This document shows positions 40,639 through 52,459 of a stretch of DNA of 64,000 bases, in pieces. This stretch comes from Streptomyces canus 299MFChir4.1 (GTDB lineage Bacteria > Actinomycetota > Actinomycetes > Streptomycetales > Streptomycetaceae). Both the position numbers and the translations under genes were made by a program. A model generated the notes under the pieces. That model did not search any database and was not told where the DNA came from. It worked only from the letters and a program-made list of their open reading frames with translations. The stretch covers positions 158,939 through 222,938 of the forward strand of contig NZ_KB911585.1 in NCBI RefSeq assembly GCF_000383615.1, read 5' to 3'. Within the stretch, counting starts at the first letter, position 1. Each line of letters starts with the position of its first letter.

Positions 40639-41190
40639 ATGCGCACTGAACAGCTACTTCTCCGCTCCGGCCTGACCGTCGCGGCCGTCGCCGCGCTGCC
40701 GCTCGCTCTGACCGCCGGGCCGGCCGCCGCGGCATCGAGCATCTCCGTGAGCACCTCCGGATCGACGGTCTCCGTCACGACGACGGCCTGCTCCCGTACC
40801 GCGCCGACCGGCGGCTGGGGCACCGCCTCGCTCCTGACCAGCAGCCAGGCCAACTTCAGCCAGGGCCGCCAGGTGGCCCTGTCCGGGACCACCTCGCTGC
40901 AGTCCGCGGCCTGGTCGAGCGTGAGCCCCGGGACGTACACCGTCATCGTGAAGTGCGCCTTCGACAACAGCACGGCGGGCACCCAGTCGATCATCGTCTC
41001 GGGGTCCGCCACGCCCACGATCTCGGCGACGGCCTCGGCCTCCCCGTCCCGCGGTGTCATGGGCGGTCTCGGCGGCGCCACCAAGGACTACGGCACCCTG
41101 ACGCTGGCGGTCGGCGGCGGCCTGGTGGCGGTCGGCGCGGTGGCCGCGGGATGGTTCCTGCGCCGCCGCTCGCGGCCGTACCGCCTCTGA
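40639..41190 (+). CDS. Secreted Ser/Thr-rich protein with C-terminal membrane anchor, 183 aa
   Basis: Signal peptide (residues 1-31 ending AAAAS), a Ser/Thr-rich beta domain with two Cys (VTTTACSRTAP and VIVKCAFDN, likely a disulfide), a TPTISATASASPS linker, and a terminal hydrophobic span LTLAVGGGLVAVGAVAAGWFL followed by RRRSRPYRL. There is no LPxTG-type sorting motif, so it is membrane-anchored. ATG 40639 follows GGAGGG. This is a common Streptomyces surface-protein pattern of unknown function. Confidence 0.8.
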   Translation: MRTEQLLLRSGLTVAAVAALPLALTAGPAAAASSISVSTSGSTVSVTTTACSRTAPTGGWGTASLLTSSQANFSQGRQVALSGTTSLQSAAWSSVSPGTYTVIVKCAFDNSTAGTQSIIVSGSATPTISATASASPSRGVMGGLGGATKDYGTLTLAVGGGLVAVGAVAAGWFLRRRSRPYRL

Positions 41191-41233
41191 AGCCCTCGCC
41201 CACCAGTGGCGGCCACAGGTCCGTGAAAAGCCT

Positions 41234-41776
41234 TCAGCTGTCCGGGAGTTCGGCGAGCTCCCGCAGTGCCTCGGTGAGCCACTGCGTCCAGAAGGTCTCC
41301 AGCTCGATGCCCGCGCGCAGGACCAGGTGCTGAAGCCTGGCCTGCGCGCTGTCGTCGTCGGGTGGGAAGTCGCGCTTCTCGATCTCCTCGTACTCGGCCA
41401 ACTGCCGCCGGTGCAGGTCGAGATGGCGGCGCAGGTCGGCTTCGAGGCCCGCCGTGCCGACGACGGCCGCCGCGCGCAGCCGCAGCAGCAGGGTGTCCCG
41501 GTGCGGCTTGGGGTCCTGCGCCGCGGCCGTCCAGCGTTCGAGTTCGGCGCGGCCCGCGGGCAGGACCTCATAGCTCTTCTTCTGCCCGCGGCTCGGCCGG
41601 TCCTCCGCAAGGGCGCGGATGTGGCCCTCGGCCTCCAGTTTTCCCAGCTCGCGATAGATCTGCTGGTGCGAGGCCGACCAGAAGTAGCCGATCGACCTGT
41701 CGAACCGGCGGGTCAGGTCCAGCCCCGCCGACGGCCTTTCGAGCAGTGCGGTGAGGATCGCGTGCGGGAGTGACAT
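41234..41776 (-). CDS. PadR-family transcriptional regulator, 180 aa
   Basis: The winged helix at residues about 1-80 shows LPHAILTALLERPSAGLDLTRRF, YFWSASHQQIYRELGKLEAEGHI and KKSYEVLPAG; a C-terminal helical dimerisation domain follows (HRRQLAEYEEIEKRDFP). It starts 22 bp after the fadH-like stop in the same direction, so the two are cotranscribed and PadR probably senses a compound handled by that reductase. Confidence 0.92.
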   Translation of the reverse strand: MSLPHAILTALLERPSAGLDLTRRFDRSIGYFWSASHQQIYRELGKLEAEGHIRALAEDRPSRGQKKSYEVLPAGRAELERWTAAAQDPKPHRDTLLLRLRAAAVVGTAGLEADLRRHLDLHRRQLAEYEEIEKRDFPPDDDSAQARLQHLVLRAGIELETFWTQWLTEALRELAELPDS

Positions 41777-41798
41777 GGGCTCATCCTAGGGACGCCCC

Positions 41799-44319
<2,521 letters not shown>

Positions 44320-44330
<11 letters not shown>

Positions 44331-44616
44331 CGGCGGCCTCCGGCGGCGGCCCGGCGGACCTGGTCCACGTCGGTTCCGTGGGCGGGGGTCTCCCCTTTCC
44401 CGGCTGGTCCGCCTACTGCGCCACCAAGGGATCACCACCACCGAGCCGGGCGCCGACATGCGGGACGCAGAGACCCGGAAGCCTCTGTCCCGCGTGCGCA
44501 CCGGTCTGACGCCCCTGACCGCGAAGGACATCGCACAAGCCATCGCCTTCGCGGTGGCGGCTCCGCCGAACGTCGATGTCGCCGAGATGGTGGTGGTCCC
44601 GGTGCGGCAGGGCTGA
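44320..44616 (+). pseudogene. SDR remnant: catalytic segment plus C-terminus with an internal deletion
   Basis: One frame reads PADLVHVGSVGGGLPFPGW then SAYCATKG, the SDR active site with its YxxxK motif. After about 44430 the reading moves to another frame, ITTTEPGADMRDAETRKPL, then LTPLTAKDIAQAIAFAVA and PPNVDVAEMVVVP to a stop at 44616. About 35-40 residues between the two are missing and the N-terminal Rossmann part is absent. With the regulator remnant it forms the ruins of a divergent regulator/SDR pair. Confidence 0.8.
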
Positions 44617-44690
44617 TCACCGGGTGGCCGGTCGCGCCCCCGCAGCGGCGCGGGGAACCGCGTGACCGGCCACGACGGCGCCGCGGACCG

Positions 44691-45059
44691 TCAACGACTC
44701 TCCAGCCTCACATGCAGTTCCCGCTCCTGGTCCCCCGACGCGGACGAGAGCTCCCGCACCGTGAACATGGAGTCCAAGGTCTCGCGAAGCCTCTCGATGG
44801 CCCAGTACCCGCCCTGTGCATCGGCCTCCACGGAGGACGACAACCGTGCGGGCGGCGGACACGACCGCGCCTCGGTCACTTCGAAGGTCCCCAGCCACAC
44901 CATCGGCCGCGACTCGTGCAATTGCTGCGGCACCTCGTCGGCTCCCCGGTCCGACTCGAAGCAGGTGCTCAGCGTGTCGAAGACGATCCGCGCGTCCTCC
45001 GCGCTGCATCCGCTGATCTCCAGGGAGACAGACTCCTCGTGCGCTTGCTCACGATCCAT
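44691..45059 (-). CDS. Hypothetical protein, 122 aa
   Basis: No family recognised. The protein is acidic at the N-terminus (MDREQAHEESVSLEISG), soluble, mixed alpha/beta, with Cys at about 18 and 33 and a C-terminal ELHVRLESR strand. ATG 45059 has GAGAGGAG 9 nt upstream and codon use is typical, so it is a real gene. Adjacent genes (DUF3040 protein, antiporter) are on the same strand but separated by 106 bp. Confidence 0.7.
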   Translation of the reverse strand: MDREQAHEESVSLEISGCSAEDARIVFDTLSTCFESDRGADEVPQQLHESRPMVWLGTFEVTEARSCPPPARLSSSVEADAQGGYWAIERLRETLDSMFTVRELSSASGDQERELHVRLESR

Positions 45060-45165
45060 CGTGGTCGCTCCTCTCGTGGCGATGACCGGACCGCCGGGTT
45101 CCCCGCGAGCCGCACCACACCCCCAGAAAAGCACCACCTTTCCCGGAGCACTACCGGCGAGGCTG

Positions 45166-45435
45166 TCAGCGCTGCGGCCGATCCCGGGGCGGGTCGAACA
45201 TGGGTACGGCGATTCCGGCGAGCACCACGCCCAGGGCCACGAGAAGGCCCTCGGGTAGTGCCGTGCCGGTGGCGAGGAGGGCCAGGGCCACGGCCAGGGT
45301 CCCCCATGCCCCGGCACGCCGGTACTCGCGGGGCCGGGCCGGGCGGCCCGAACCCAGCGCGCGGGTGAACCGTGGGTCGTCACGCTCCAGCCGTGCCGCG
45401 AGATCGACCAGGTGTTCGTCGTCGGGCTGGCGCAT
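45166..45435 (-). CDS. DUF3040 small membrane protein, 89 aa
   Basis: The N-terminal helix (DDEHLVDLAARLERDDPRFTRALG) matches DUF3040, followed by two membrane spans (about 40-55 and 60-78) and a short PPRDRPQR tail. The function is unknown; the family is universal in actinomycetes. It starts 21 bp after the antiporter stop and is probably cotranscribed with it. Confidence 0.85.
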   Translation of the reverse strand: MRQPDDEHLVDLAARLERDDPRFTRALGSGRPARPREYRRAGAWGTLAVALALLATGTALPEGLLVALGVVLAGIAVPMFDPPRDRPQR

Positions 45436-45456
45436 GACTCCTCCTTCACACGGCCC

Positions 45457-46695
45457 CTACCGTTCGGCGTCCGCCCCCACCGCGACGGAGACCGGCGCCG
45501 GTGCGGTGTCGTCCCCGGGCGTCCGGGTACGACGACGGGACCCCAGGGCCCGGGCCAACAGATGGGCCCGCCCCGCGGCCACGGGGCCGAGTACGGCCAG
45601 GACAAGGACATACCCGGCGATGAACGGCGCCAGACGTGCGTCCAGCCCCGCACTCGCCGCCATCGCGCCGAGAATCAGGGCGAATTCGCCGCGTGCCACG
45701 AGGGTGGTCGCGATGTCGGCGGCGCGCTGGGCGCCGTAGCCGTAGAGCCGCGCGACGAGCAGACCGGCGACGATGTTCATCACCACGGTCACGCCCGCGG
45801 CCGCGGCGACGGGTCCGGCGACGGACGTGACGACGCCGGGGTCGATGGACAGTCCGAACGCGAAGAAGAAGATCGCGGCGAAGGCGTCGCGCAGCGGGTG
45901 CACCAGTCGGCGGATGCGTGGCCCGGAGGGCGTGCCGGCCAGCATCAGCCCCACCATGAAGGCGCCGATGGCGTCGGCGACGCCGAGCACCTCGGAGATC
46001 CCGGCGACGAGCACGACGGCGCCGAGGAAGCTGATGACCAGGAGCTCGTCGTCCCGGACCTGGACCAGCCGGCCTATCCAGCGCGTGCCGTACCGGGCGG
46101 CGGCGGCCAGCACCAGCAGGAATCCGAAGGCCTTGCCCGCCTGGAGGAGCACCTCCACCGGACCGCGCGCGCCGCTGATCACCGGCTGGAGCGCCGCGAG
46201 GTAGAGCGCGAGGAAGATGTCCTCCACCACGATCACGCCGAGGATCAGCCGGGTCTCGGGGCGGCCGATCCTCCCCAGGTCGATGAGGATCTTGGTGACG
46301 ATCGCGGACGAGGAGATGCCGAGGACCCCGGCGAGCACCAGCGCCTCCCGGGTTCCCCAGCCCAGCGCGAACCCGAAGCCGAGCCCGGCGCCGACGTTCG
46401 CCAGGAGATAGATGCCGCCCGCCGCGAGCAGGCGCCTGCCGTCGGTGCGGAGGTCGTCGACGTGGAACTCCAGGCCCAGGTAGAACAGCAGCAGCACCAG
46501 GCCGAGCGCGGAGAGCATCTCGAAGTCGTGCGCGTCCTCGACCAGGACCAGGCCGGGCGTGTGCGGCCCGAGCAGGATGCCGGCCAGCATGAACAGCGGG
46601 ATGGTCGGCAGTCCGATCCGGCCGCCGAGGCGGGCGAGGAACGCGGCGGCCAGGAAGGCGCCGCCCATGGCGAGCAGGGTGTCAGCGTGTCCCAC
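45457..46695 (-). CDS. Cation/proton antiporter, CPA2 family, 412 aa
   Basis: Eleven to twelve membrane spans with the NhaP/KefB-type fold: PLFMLAGILLGPHTPG near residue 32, LLLFYLGLEFHVDDLR near 68, SSSAIVTKILIDLGR near 126 and the ion-site VVEDIFLALYLA near 152. The hydrophilic C-terminus is short with no TrkA-N or TrkA-C domain, so gating would need a separate KhtT-like subunit, which is not encoded beside it. The GTG start at 46695 is preceded by GAGGTGA. K+ or Na+/H+ exchange is the family role. Confidence 0.9.
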   Translation of the reverse strand: MGHADTLLAMGGAFLAAAFLARLGGRIGLPTIPLFMLAGILLGPHTPGLVLVEDAHDFEMLSALGLVLLLFYLGLEFHVDDLRTDGRRLLAAGGIYLLANVGAGLGFGFALGWGTREALVLAGVLGISSSAIVTKILIDLGRIGRPETRLILGVIVVEDIFLALYLAALQPVISGARGPVEVLLQAGKAFGFLLVLAAAARYGTRWIGRLVQVRDDELLVISFLGAVVLVAGISEVLGVADAIGAFMVGLMLAGTPSGPRIRRLVHPLRDAFAAIFFFAFGLSIDPGVVTSVAGPVAAAAGVTVVMNIVAGLLVARLYGYGAQRAADIATTLVARGEFALILGAMAASAGLDARLAPFIAGYVLVLAVLGPVAAGRAHLLARALGSRRRTRTPGDDTAPAPVSVAVGADAER

Positions 46696-46871
46696 GGGTC
46701 ACCTCGCCCGGGGGTGCGGCAGGACGTCGTGCAGGCTGTGTTTCACGGGGGTGGATGCCAGATCTCCCTTGGTGTGGTGGGGTGTTCGTGCCACCGTCGC
46801 ATCCGGCCCCGGGGCCCCGCCATCGGTGCCGACCCTCATTCGCGAAGGGCCGGCACCCGCCCGTCAGAAGC

Positions 46872-47747
46872 TCAACTCCTGGTGAAGCGGTACGTCTTGC
46901 TGTCCGTCAGGACACAGAAGCCGGGTGAGACGACGATCACCCGCAGGGTTCCGGTACGGCGGTCGTAGTCGATGCCCTCCGCCTCGAACGTGCCGGAGCA
47001 CCCGCTCCTGAGGGGCAGTTGACGCAGGGCCGTGACATGCCCGGTGACGTTCGCCGAGCCGGTCGGGGCGGCGGTCAGGTCGATCTGGAGGAGCGGCTTG
47101 GTGTATCCGAAGAGCGTGCCCGCCGGGTCGTCCGAGGAGCACAGCAGCTGGGTGGCGCTCAGGAAGTCGCAGCCCTGTACGTCCCGGACGGCGTGGTCGA
47201 GGGTGACGGTGGCCGCCTGTGGAAGGTTCGCCGAGGGCGAGGTGCTCGCGTTGACGCCGGGCGTGGGGAAGACCAGGAAGCGGGTCATGGTGCCCCACTC
47301 GCCGGAGAGCATCCACTGTCCGTCGGGCGAGACGGCGACCCAGGAGTTGTTGAGCGCCTCGCCCGGGCTGAGCGTGTGGACGTACTCGGACCAGGTCCCG
47401 TTCGGCGCCTGCACGCGGTACATCTTCGCGGTGCCGGAGTCCGCCTGGTAGGGCTCGATGTAGTGGCCGTCGTAGGAGGCGTCGGGGTCGCCCACGTGGT
47501 TCCAGCCGCGGGTGGAGACGCCGATGGGGATGGTGCCGATGCCGGTGTACCGGTTGGCGGCTCCGGCGGGGACCTCGACCGAGGTGAGGCCCTGGCTCTC
47601 GGTGAGCGGGTCGGCGCGGTCGGAACCGGCCTCGGTCCAGGTGTCGGCGGCGGAGGCCGGCGGCGCGGCGGCCAGGAGGGCCGTCGCGGTGAGGGTGGCG
47701 AGGGCGGCGAGCAGCGCATGACAACGCTGTCTGGCGCGCAGGGGCAT
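46872..47747 (-). CDS. Secreted protein of unknown function, 291 aa
   Basis: Signal peptide (residues 1-33, ALLAALATLTATALLAAAPPASAA) and a beta-rich domain with WD/propeller-like blades (WVAVSPDGQWMLSGEWGT, KMYRVQAPNGTWSEYVHTL, GIDYDRRTGTLRVIVVSPG). Cys pairs near 205/219 and 257/283 may form disulfides. No catalytic motif is evident. ATG at 47747. Similar proteins are widespread in Streptomyces without assigned function. Confidence 0.8.
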   Translation of the reverse strand: MPLRARQRCHALLAALATLTATALLAAAPPASAADTWTEAGSDRADPLTESQGLTSVEVPAGAANRYTGIGTIPIGVSTRGWNHVGDPDASYDGHYIEPYQADSGTAKMYRVQAPNGTWSEYVHTLSPGEALNNSWVAVSPDGQWMLSGEWGTMTRFLVFPTPGVNASTSPSANLPQAATVTLDHAVRDVQGCDFLSATQLLCSSDDPAGTLFGYTKPLLQIDLTAAPTGSANVTGHVTALRQLPLRSGCSGTFEAEGIDYDRRTGTLRVIVVSPGFCVLTDSKTYRFTRS

Positions 47748-48009
47748 GGATGTCTCCTGAGGCTCCTGGAGCGTGGGTGAGGTGGGTCGGCGGACAGTCT
47801 GGCGCCCCTACGGCAGTCATGTACAGGCCAATCGAATGAACAAGCGGCCTTCGTCACCCCGGCGCACTTCACCGGACGCGCCCCCTCGTGTTGAGGGATG
47901 GTGGAAGAACACGACCGCGTGGTCCCGGAGACCGTTCAACGCGGTAGAACAAGGGGAGTCGGCACAGGGCCACGGCGTGCCGCGAGGACGGTCTAAGGCG
48001 GTTCGTGCA

Positions 48010-50091
48010 ATGGGTGCAGCCGGAATACCCACGTCCGAGGGCGGAGAGCCCCCGCGCGGGGCGGGACGGCCGAGCGGGCTGCTCGACGAGTTGGGCATGG
48101 CCTCGGTGGTACTGGACGCCAAGGGCCGCATCGTGCTGTGGAGCCCGCAGGCCGAGGAGCTGTTCGGCTACGGCGCGCAGGAGGCGCTCGGGCAGTACGC
48201 GGCCCACCTGATGATCCACGAGCAGCACGCCGACCTGGTCGTCAAGCTGTTCGCGGACGTCATGGAGACCGGCCAGAGCTGGGCCGGCGCCTTCCCCGTC
48301 CGGCGCAAGGACGGCGGCACCAAACTGGTGGAGTTCCGCAACATGCGGCTGCTCGACGACCGCGGCGCCGTCTACGCGCTCGGGTTGTGCGCCGACCAGT
48401 CGACCGTGCGCCGCCTGGAGCGGGACGTGGCGCTGTCCACCCGGATGATCTCCCAGTCCCCGATAGGGCTGGCCGTGCTGGACACCGAGCTGCGGTACGT
48501 CTCGGTGAACCCGGCCCTGGAACTGCTGAACGGCGTTCCGGCCGAGGAGCACGTCGGGCGGAAGATCGGCGAGGTGCTGCCGCATCTGGACGTGGCCGCC
48601 TTCGAGGCCGCCGCCCGCGAGGTGCTGCGCACCGGCAAGCCGCTGGTCGACCAGCACACGGTCTGGCGTACGCCCGCGGATCCCGACACCGACCACGCCT
48701 GGTCGGTCTCGCTGTACCGCCTGGAGGACGCGCTGGGCACCGTCCTGGGGGTGGCGGGTTCGGTGCTGGACGTCACCGAGCACCATCTGGCGACGGTGGA
48801 GGCCGAGACGGCCCGGCGCCGCCTCGCGCTCGTCGCCGACGCCTCCGCCCGCATCGGCACCACCCTCGACCTGGACCGCACCGCCCGCGAGCTGGCCGAC
48901 GTGGCGGTGCCGGAGCTCGCGGACGTGGCGGCCGTGGACCTGCTGGAGGCGGTGGTGCAGGGCAGGCCGAGCACCCTGCGGCCCACCGAGCCCGCCGTGA
49001 TGCGTCCCCTGGCCGTCGAGGCGGCCGGTGCCCCGGACGCCCTGGGCGCGGCCGATCCGCCCGGGCAGGTCGCCCGGTACGCCCCCGAGCGCCTGGTCAC
49101 CGAGTGCGTGCGCACGGGGAGCCCGGTCCTGGTGGCGCAGGTCGGTCCCGAGGACCTGGTGCGCATCGCCCGCTCACCGGAAGCGGCCGCACAGCTGGCC
49201 AGGGCCGGTGTGCACTCCTATCTCGCCGTGCCGCTGATCGCGCGCGGCGAGGTGCTCGGCGCCCTCGACCTCAAGCGCGTGCACCATCCGGAGCCCTTCG
49301 GCGAGGACGACCTGCTGCTGGCGCGGGAACTGGCGGCCCGGGCGGCGGTGCAGATCGACAACGCCCGCTGGTACCAGGACGCCCGCAACACCGCTCTCAC
49401 CCTCCAGCGCAGCCTGCTGCCCAGCCACCCGGCCGTGACCGGCGGCCTGGAGGTCGCCTCCCGCTACCAGCCCGCGGGTGCCACCGCCGAGGTCGGCGGC
49501 GACTGGTTCGACGTCATCCCGCTCGGCGGGGGCAAGACCGCGCTGGTCGTGGGCGACGTGATGGGCAGCGGCATCAGCGCCGCCGCGACCATGGGCCGGC
49601 TGCGCACCGCGACCAACACCCTGGCCTCCCTCGACCTCGACCCGGCCAAGCTGCTCGAACACCTCGACCGGATCACCGAGGACCTGGACCACTCCATCGC
49701 CACCTGCGTGTACGCCGTGCACGATCCGGGGCTCGGGCAGTGCCGGATCGCCAACGCCGGGCACCTGCCTCCGGTGCGGCTGCGCCCCGGCCGTCCCCCC
49801 GAACTGCTCGAACTGCCCACGGGGGCGCCGCTGGGCGTGGGCGGTGTCGCCTTCTCCACCACCACCGTCGACCTCGCACCCGGTGACCGTCTCGTCCTGT
49901 ACACGGACGGACTCGTCGAGACCCGCCAGCACCCGCTCGACGAGCGCCTGGACGCGCTCCTCGACCTGCTCGACACCCCCGACGGGCCGCTGGAGGAGAT
50001 CTGCGACCTGCTGCTGCGCACACTGCACCAGCCGGACAACTCCGACGACGTGGCGCTGCTGATCGCGCGGGTGCAGTCGCCCGCGACCTGA
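48010..50091 (+). CDS. SpoIIE-type PP2C phosphatase with two PAS and one GAF domain, 693 aa
   Basis: PAS domains at residues about 25-135 (LGMASVVLDAKGRIVLWSPQAEELFGYGAQE) and 150-262 (SPIGLAVLDTELRYVSVNPALELLNG), a GAF domain at about 275-455, and a SpoIIE phosphatase at about 480-690. Metal-binding Asp residues are visible in VGGDWFDVIPLGGGKTALVVGDVMG and DNSDDVALLI. No kinase-like anti-sigma domain is present. Such proteins dephosphorylate anti-anti-sigma factors in response to redox, light or ligands. ATG 48010 is chosen for the AAGGCGG 8 nt upstream; in-frame starts further 5' exist. No sigma or anti-sigma gene is adjacent. Confidence 0.9.
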   Translation: MGAAGIPTSEGGEPPRGAGRPSGLLDELGMASVVLDAKGRIVLWSPQAEELFGYGAQEALGQYAAHLMIHEQHADLVVKLFADVMETGQSWAGAFPVRRKDGGTKLVEFRNMRLLDDRGAVYALGLCADQSTVRRLERDVALSTRMISQSPIGLAVLDTELRYVSVNPALELLNGVPAEEHVGRKIGEVLPHLDVAAFEAAAREVLRTGKPLVDQHTVWRTPADPDTDHAWSVSLYRLEDALGTVLGVAGSVLDVTEHHLATVEAETARRRLALVADASARIGTTLDLDRTARELADVAVPELADVAAVDLLEAVVQGRPSTLRPTEPAVMRPLAVEAAGAPDALGAADPPGQVARYAPERLVTECVRTGSPVLVAQVGPEDLVRIARSPEAAAQLARAGVHSYLAVPLIARGEVLGALDLKRVHHPEPFGEDDLLLARELAARAAVQIDNARWYQDARNTALTLQRSLLPSHPAVTGGLEVASRYQPAGATAEVGGDWFDVIPLGGGKTALVVGDVMGSGISAAATMGRLRTATNTLASLDLDPAKLLEHLDRITEDLDHSIATCVYAVHDPGLGQCRIANAGHLPPVRLRPGRPPELLELPTGAPLGVGGVAFSTTTVDLAPGDRLVLYTDGLVETRQHPLDERLDALLDLLDTPDGPLEEICDLLLRTLHQPDNSDDVALLIARVQSPAT

Positions 50092-50152
50092 GGGACGTAC
50101 GCCTCTCGCCCCAGGGAGATCGACAGGCCGGCCCCGGACCACAGGAGGGGCG

Positions 50153-51400
50153 TCACGGGGACCCGGCGGAGGAGGGCAGGGCGTCCCGGCTCACGCCGGA
50201 TCCGGCGGCGGCCCGGCGGGGCAGCAGGAACGGGGTGGCCAGCAGCAGGAGCCCGGCGAGCGCGATCGCAGCGCGGGTTCCGGTGAGGGTGGCCAGGAGG
50301 CCCCACAGAGCGGTCAGGGCCGCGGTGATCAGCTTGCCCGTCACCGACCAGGCGGAGAGGGTGCGGACCACCCGGTCCGTCGGCGTCATCTGCAGCCGGT
50401 GGGTGGAGAACACGGGGTTGAAGACGGCGCATGAGGTGATCACCCCGAGTTCGACGGCCATGACGAGCAGCAGTCCGGCCGTTCCGGGGCCGACGAAGGC
50501 GAGGCCGAGGGGCCAGCACGCGCGCAGGGCACCCGAGGTGATCAGCACGCGGTGCTGTCCGTACCGGGTGACCAGGGGGCGCGCGATCCGTGAGCCGAGG
50601 AGACCGCCGAGGCAGGGCACCGAGAAGGCGAGCGCGTACTGCCAGGGGGCGAAGCCCAGCGGACCCAGCATGAGGACGGTCAGCAGCGGTACCGGCACCA
50701 TGATCAGGGCGTTGACGAGGACCGTGTTGAAGAACAGGGGGCGCAGCACGGGACTGGCCAGGATGTGGCGCCAGCCCTCCAGGAGGGACCCCTTCGCCGC
50801 GCCGGCGGGCTCGGGCCGTGCTTCGCCGCCGCCGATCGCGCGGATCCCCAGCGCCGACAGCAGATAGCTGACGGCGTCGGCCAGCAGGGTCGTCACGGGA
50901 CCGAAGACCCCGATGGCGGCCCCGCCGAGGGGAGGTCCGATCACGATGGCGGTCCAGTTCGTCGCCTCGAACCGCCCGTTGGCGACCAGCAGGTCGTCCC
51001 GGTCGACGAGGGACTTGAGGAAGGCCCCGGAAGCGGCGGAGAAGGTGATGTCGGCCGCGGCGACGACCACCGACACGGCCAGGAGCTGGGCGAAGGTGAG
51101 CGCACCGAGCGCGTAGGCGGCGGGGACGCTCAACAGGGCGGCGAACCGGGCGAGGTCCATCGCGACCATCACCGGCCGCTTGCGCCGGAACTCCACCCAG
51201 GGTCCGAGCGGCACCGCCACCGCCGCGCCGACGGCGAGCCCCGCGGCCGCCAGCGCGGACACCGCGGCGGGGCCGGCGTGCAGCACCAGGACGGCGATCA
51301 GCGGGAAGGCTCCGAACGACAGCGAGGTGCCGAAGGCACTGACCGCGTAGGCCGCCCACAGCCACCCGAACCGCCGCCCCAGCGACCGTCTCCCGTCCAC
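50153..51400 (-). CDS. MFS transporter, 12-span, 415 aa
   Basis: A major-facilitator exporter of the MdtH/enterobactin-exporter-like group. It begins RFGWLWAAYAVSAFGTSLSFGAFPLIAVLVL, motif A appears as VEFRRKRPVMVAMDLARF, and the central loop GGGEARPEPAGAAKGSLLEGWRHI is typical. The GTG start at 51400 has AGGGGG 7 nt upstream. It diverges from a LysR regulator across 132 bp with a perfect 17-bp palindrome, so expression is probably inducible. Substrate unknown. Confidence 0.88.
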   Translation of the reverse strand: MDGRRSLGRRFGWLWAAYAVSAFGTSLSFGAFPLIAVLVLHAGPAAVSALAAAGLAVGAAVAVPLGPWVEFRRKRPVMVAMDLARFAALLSVPAAYALGALTFAQLLAVSVVVAAADITFSAASGAFLKSLVDRDDLLVANGRFEATNWTAIVIGPPLGGAAIGVFGPVTTLLADAVSYLLSALGIRAIGGGEARPEPAGAAKGSLLEGWRHILASPVLRPLFFNTVLVNALIMVPVPLLTVLMLGPLGFAPWQYALAFSVPCLGGLLGSRIARPLVTRYGQHRVLITSGALRACWPLGLAFVGPGTAGLLLVMAVELGVITSCAVFNPVFSTHRLQMTPTDRVVRTLSAWSVTGKLITAALTALWGLLATLTGTRAAIALAGLLLLATPFLLPRRAAAGSGVSRDALPSSAGSP

Positions 51401-51492
51401 GCCCGAACCCCCTCGCCGACAACCCCGCGGTGACCGACGCCATCCAACCCAGTGCCGGGCCCGCAGATCAAACAACCACGGGACCGACCGGC

Positions 51493-51509
51493 CACAACCC
51501 GGGGTTGTG
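51493..51509. promoter_or_regulatory. Perfect 17-bp palindrome in the MFS/LysR divergent promoter
   Basis: CACAACCC and GGGTTGTG flank one G. It lies 23 bp upstream of the lysR-type start and 92 bp from the transporter start. LysR proteins bind T-N11-A dyads of this size, so this is the expected autoregulatory site. Confidence 0.75.
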
Positions 51510-51532
51510 CCCCGACGGCCTAGGGTTCCCGC

Positions 51533-52459
51533 ATGGATCTCGACGCCGTACGCACCTTCGTCGCCGTGGCGGACGCGGGGCGGTTCCAGGAGGCCGCCCA
51601 CCGGCTGGCAGTCACCCAGCAGGCCGTGTCGAAGCGGGTGGCCACGCTGGAGAGGGACCTCGGGGCGCTGCTGTTCACCCGTACACCGCGCGGCGCCCGG
51701 CTGACCATCGACGGACAGGCGTTCCTGCCGCACGCCCGCGAACTCCTCCGGGCCGCGGAACGGGCGGCCGCCTCGGTCCGGCCGGGCAGCCGGGCGCTGC
51801 GCGTCGACGTGATCGGCCGCCGGCTCGCCCCCGCGGAACTGCTGCGCGCCTTCCACCGCACGCACCCCGGCATCGAACTCGACGTGGTCACCCTGTTCGA
51901 CGCCGACGCGGCCCTCGCCGCCCTCCGGTCCGGCACGATCGACGCGTCCTTCCGTGCCGTCCCGCACTCCTCGGGGCAGTCGGCCGACGACATCGCGTCC
52001 GTGCGGGTCTACGACGAGCCGGTCCAACTGCTCACCGGCCCCGGCCACGCGCTCGCGGGAGCCCGCTCGGTGGCGCCGTCCGAACTGGCCGGGCACCGCA
52101 TCTGGATGCCCGGCCTGGTCACCGGGACCGAGTGGGGCACGTACTACGACGATCTCGCGGCCGCCTTCGGTCTCACCATCGAGGTCACAGGACCCGACTT
52201 CGGTACCGACCCCCTCCTCGACACCATCGCCGACTCCGCGACCCTGGCTACCCTCGTCGGCGAGCTCACCCGTCTGGTCTGGCCGTCCGACCAGGACCTG
52301 CGCCGCATCCCGGTCCACGGGCCCACCCCGGTCTACCCCCACTCCCTGATCTGGCGCTCCGACAACTCCCATCCGGCCCTCGCCGCCCTCCGGGCCCATC
52401 TGCACGCCACCCGGCCCGAAGCGCCGGGCGCGGGGACATGGGCTCCGGGCTGGGCCTAG
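51533..52459 (+). CDS. LysR-family transcriptional regulator, 308 aa
   Basis: N-terminal winged HTH (DLDAVRTFVAVADAGRFQEAAHRLAVTQQAVSKRVATLERDLG), linker helix, and a type 2 periplasmic-binding-like effector domain from about residue 90. It probably controls the divergent MFS gene. ATG 51533 has only a weak AGGG upstream. The stop overlaps the convergent methyltransferase by 4 bp. Confidence 0.93.
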   Translation: MDLDAVRTFVAVADAGRFQEAAHRLAVTQQAVSKRVATLERDLGALLFTRTPRGARLTIDGQAFLPHARELLRAAERAAASVRPGSRALRVDVIGRRLAPAELLRAFHRTHPGIELDVVTLFDADAALAALRSGTIDASFRAVPHSSGQSADDIASVRVYDEPVQLLTGPGHALAGARSVAPSELAGHRIWMPGLVTGTEWGTYYDDLAAAFGLTIEVTGPDFGTDPLLDTIADSATLATLVGELTRLVWPSDQDLRRIPVHGPTPVYPHSLIWRSDNSHPALAALRAHLHATRPEAPGAGTWAPGWA

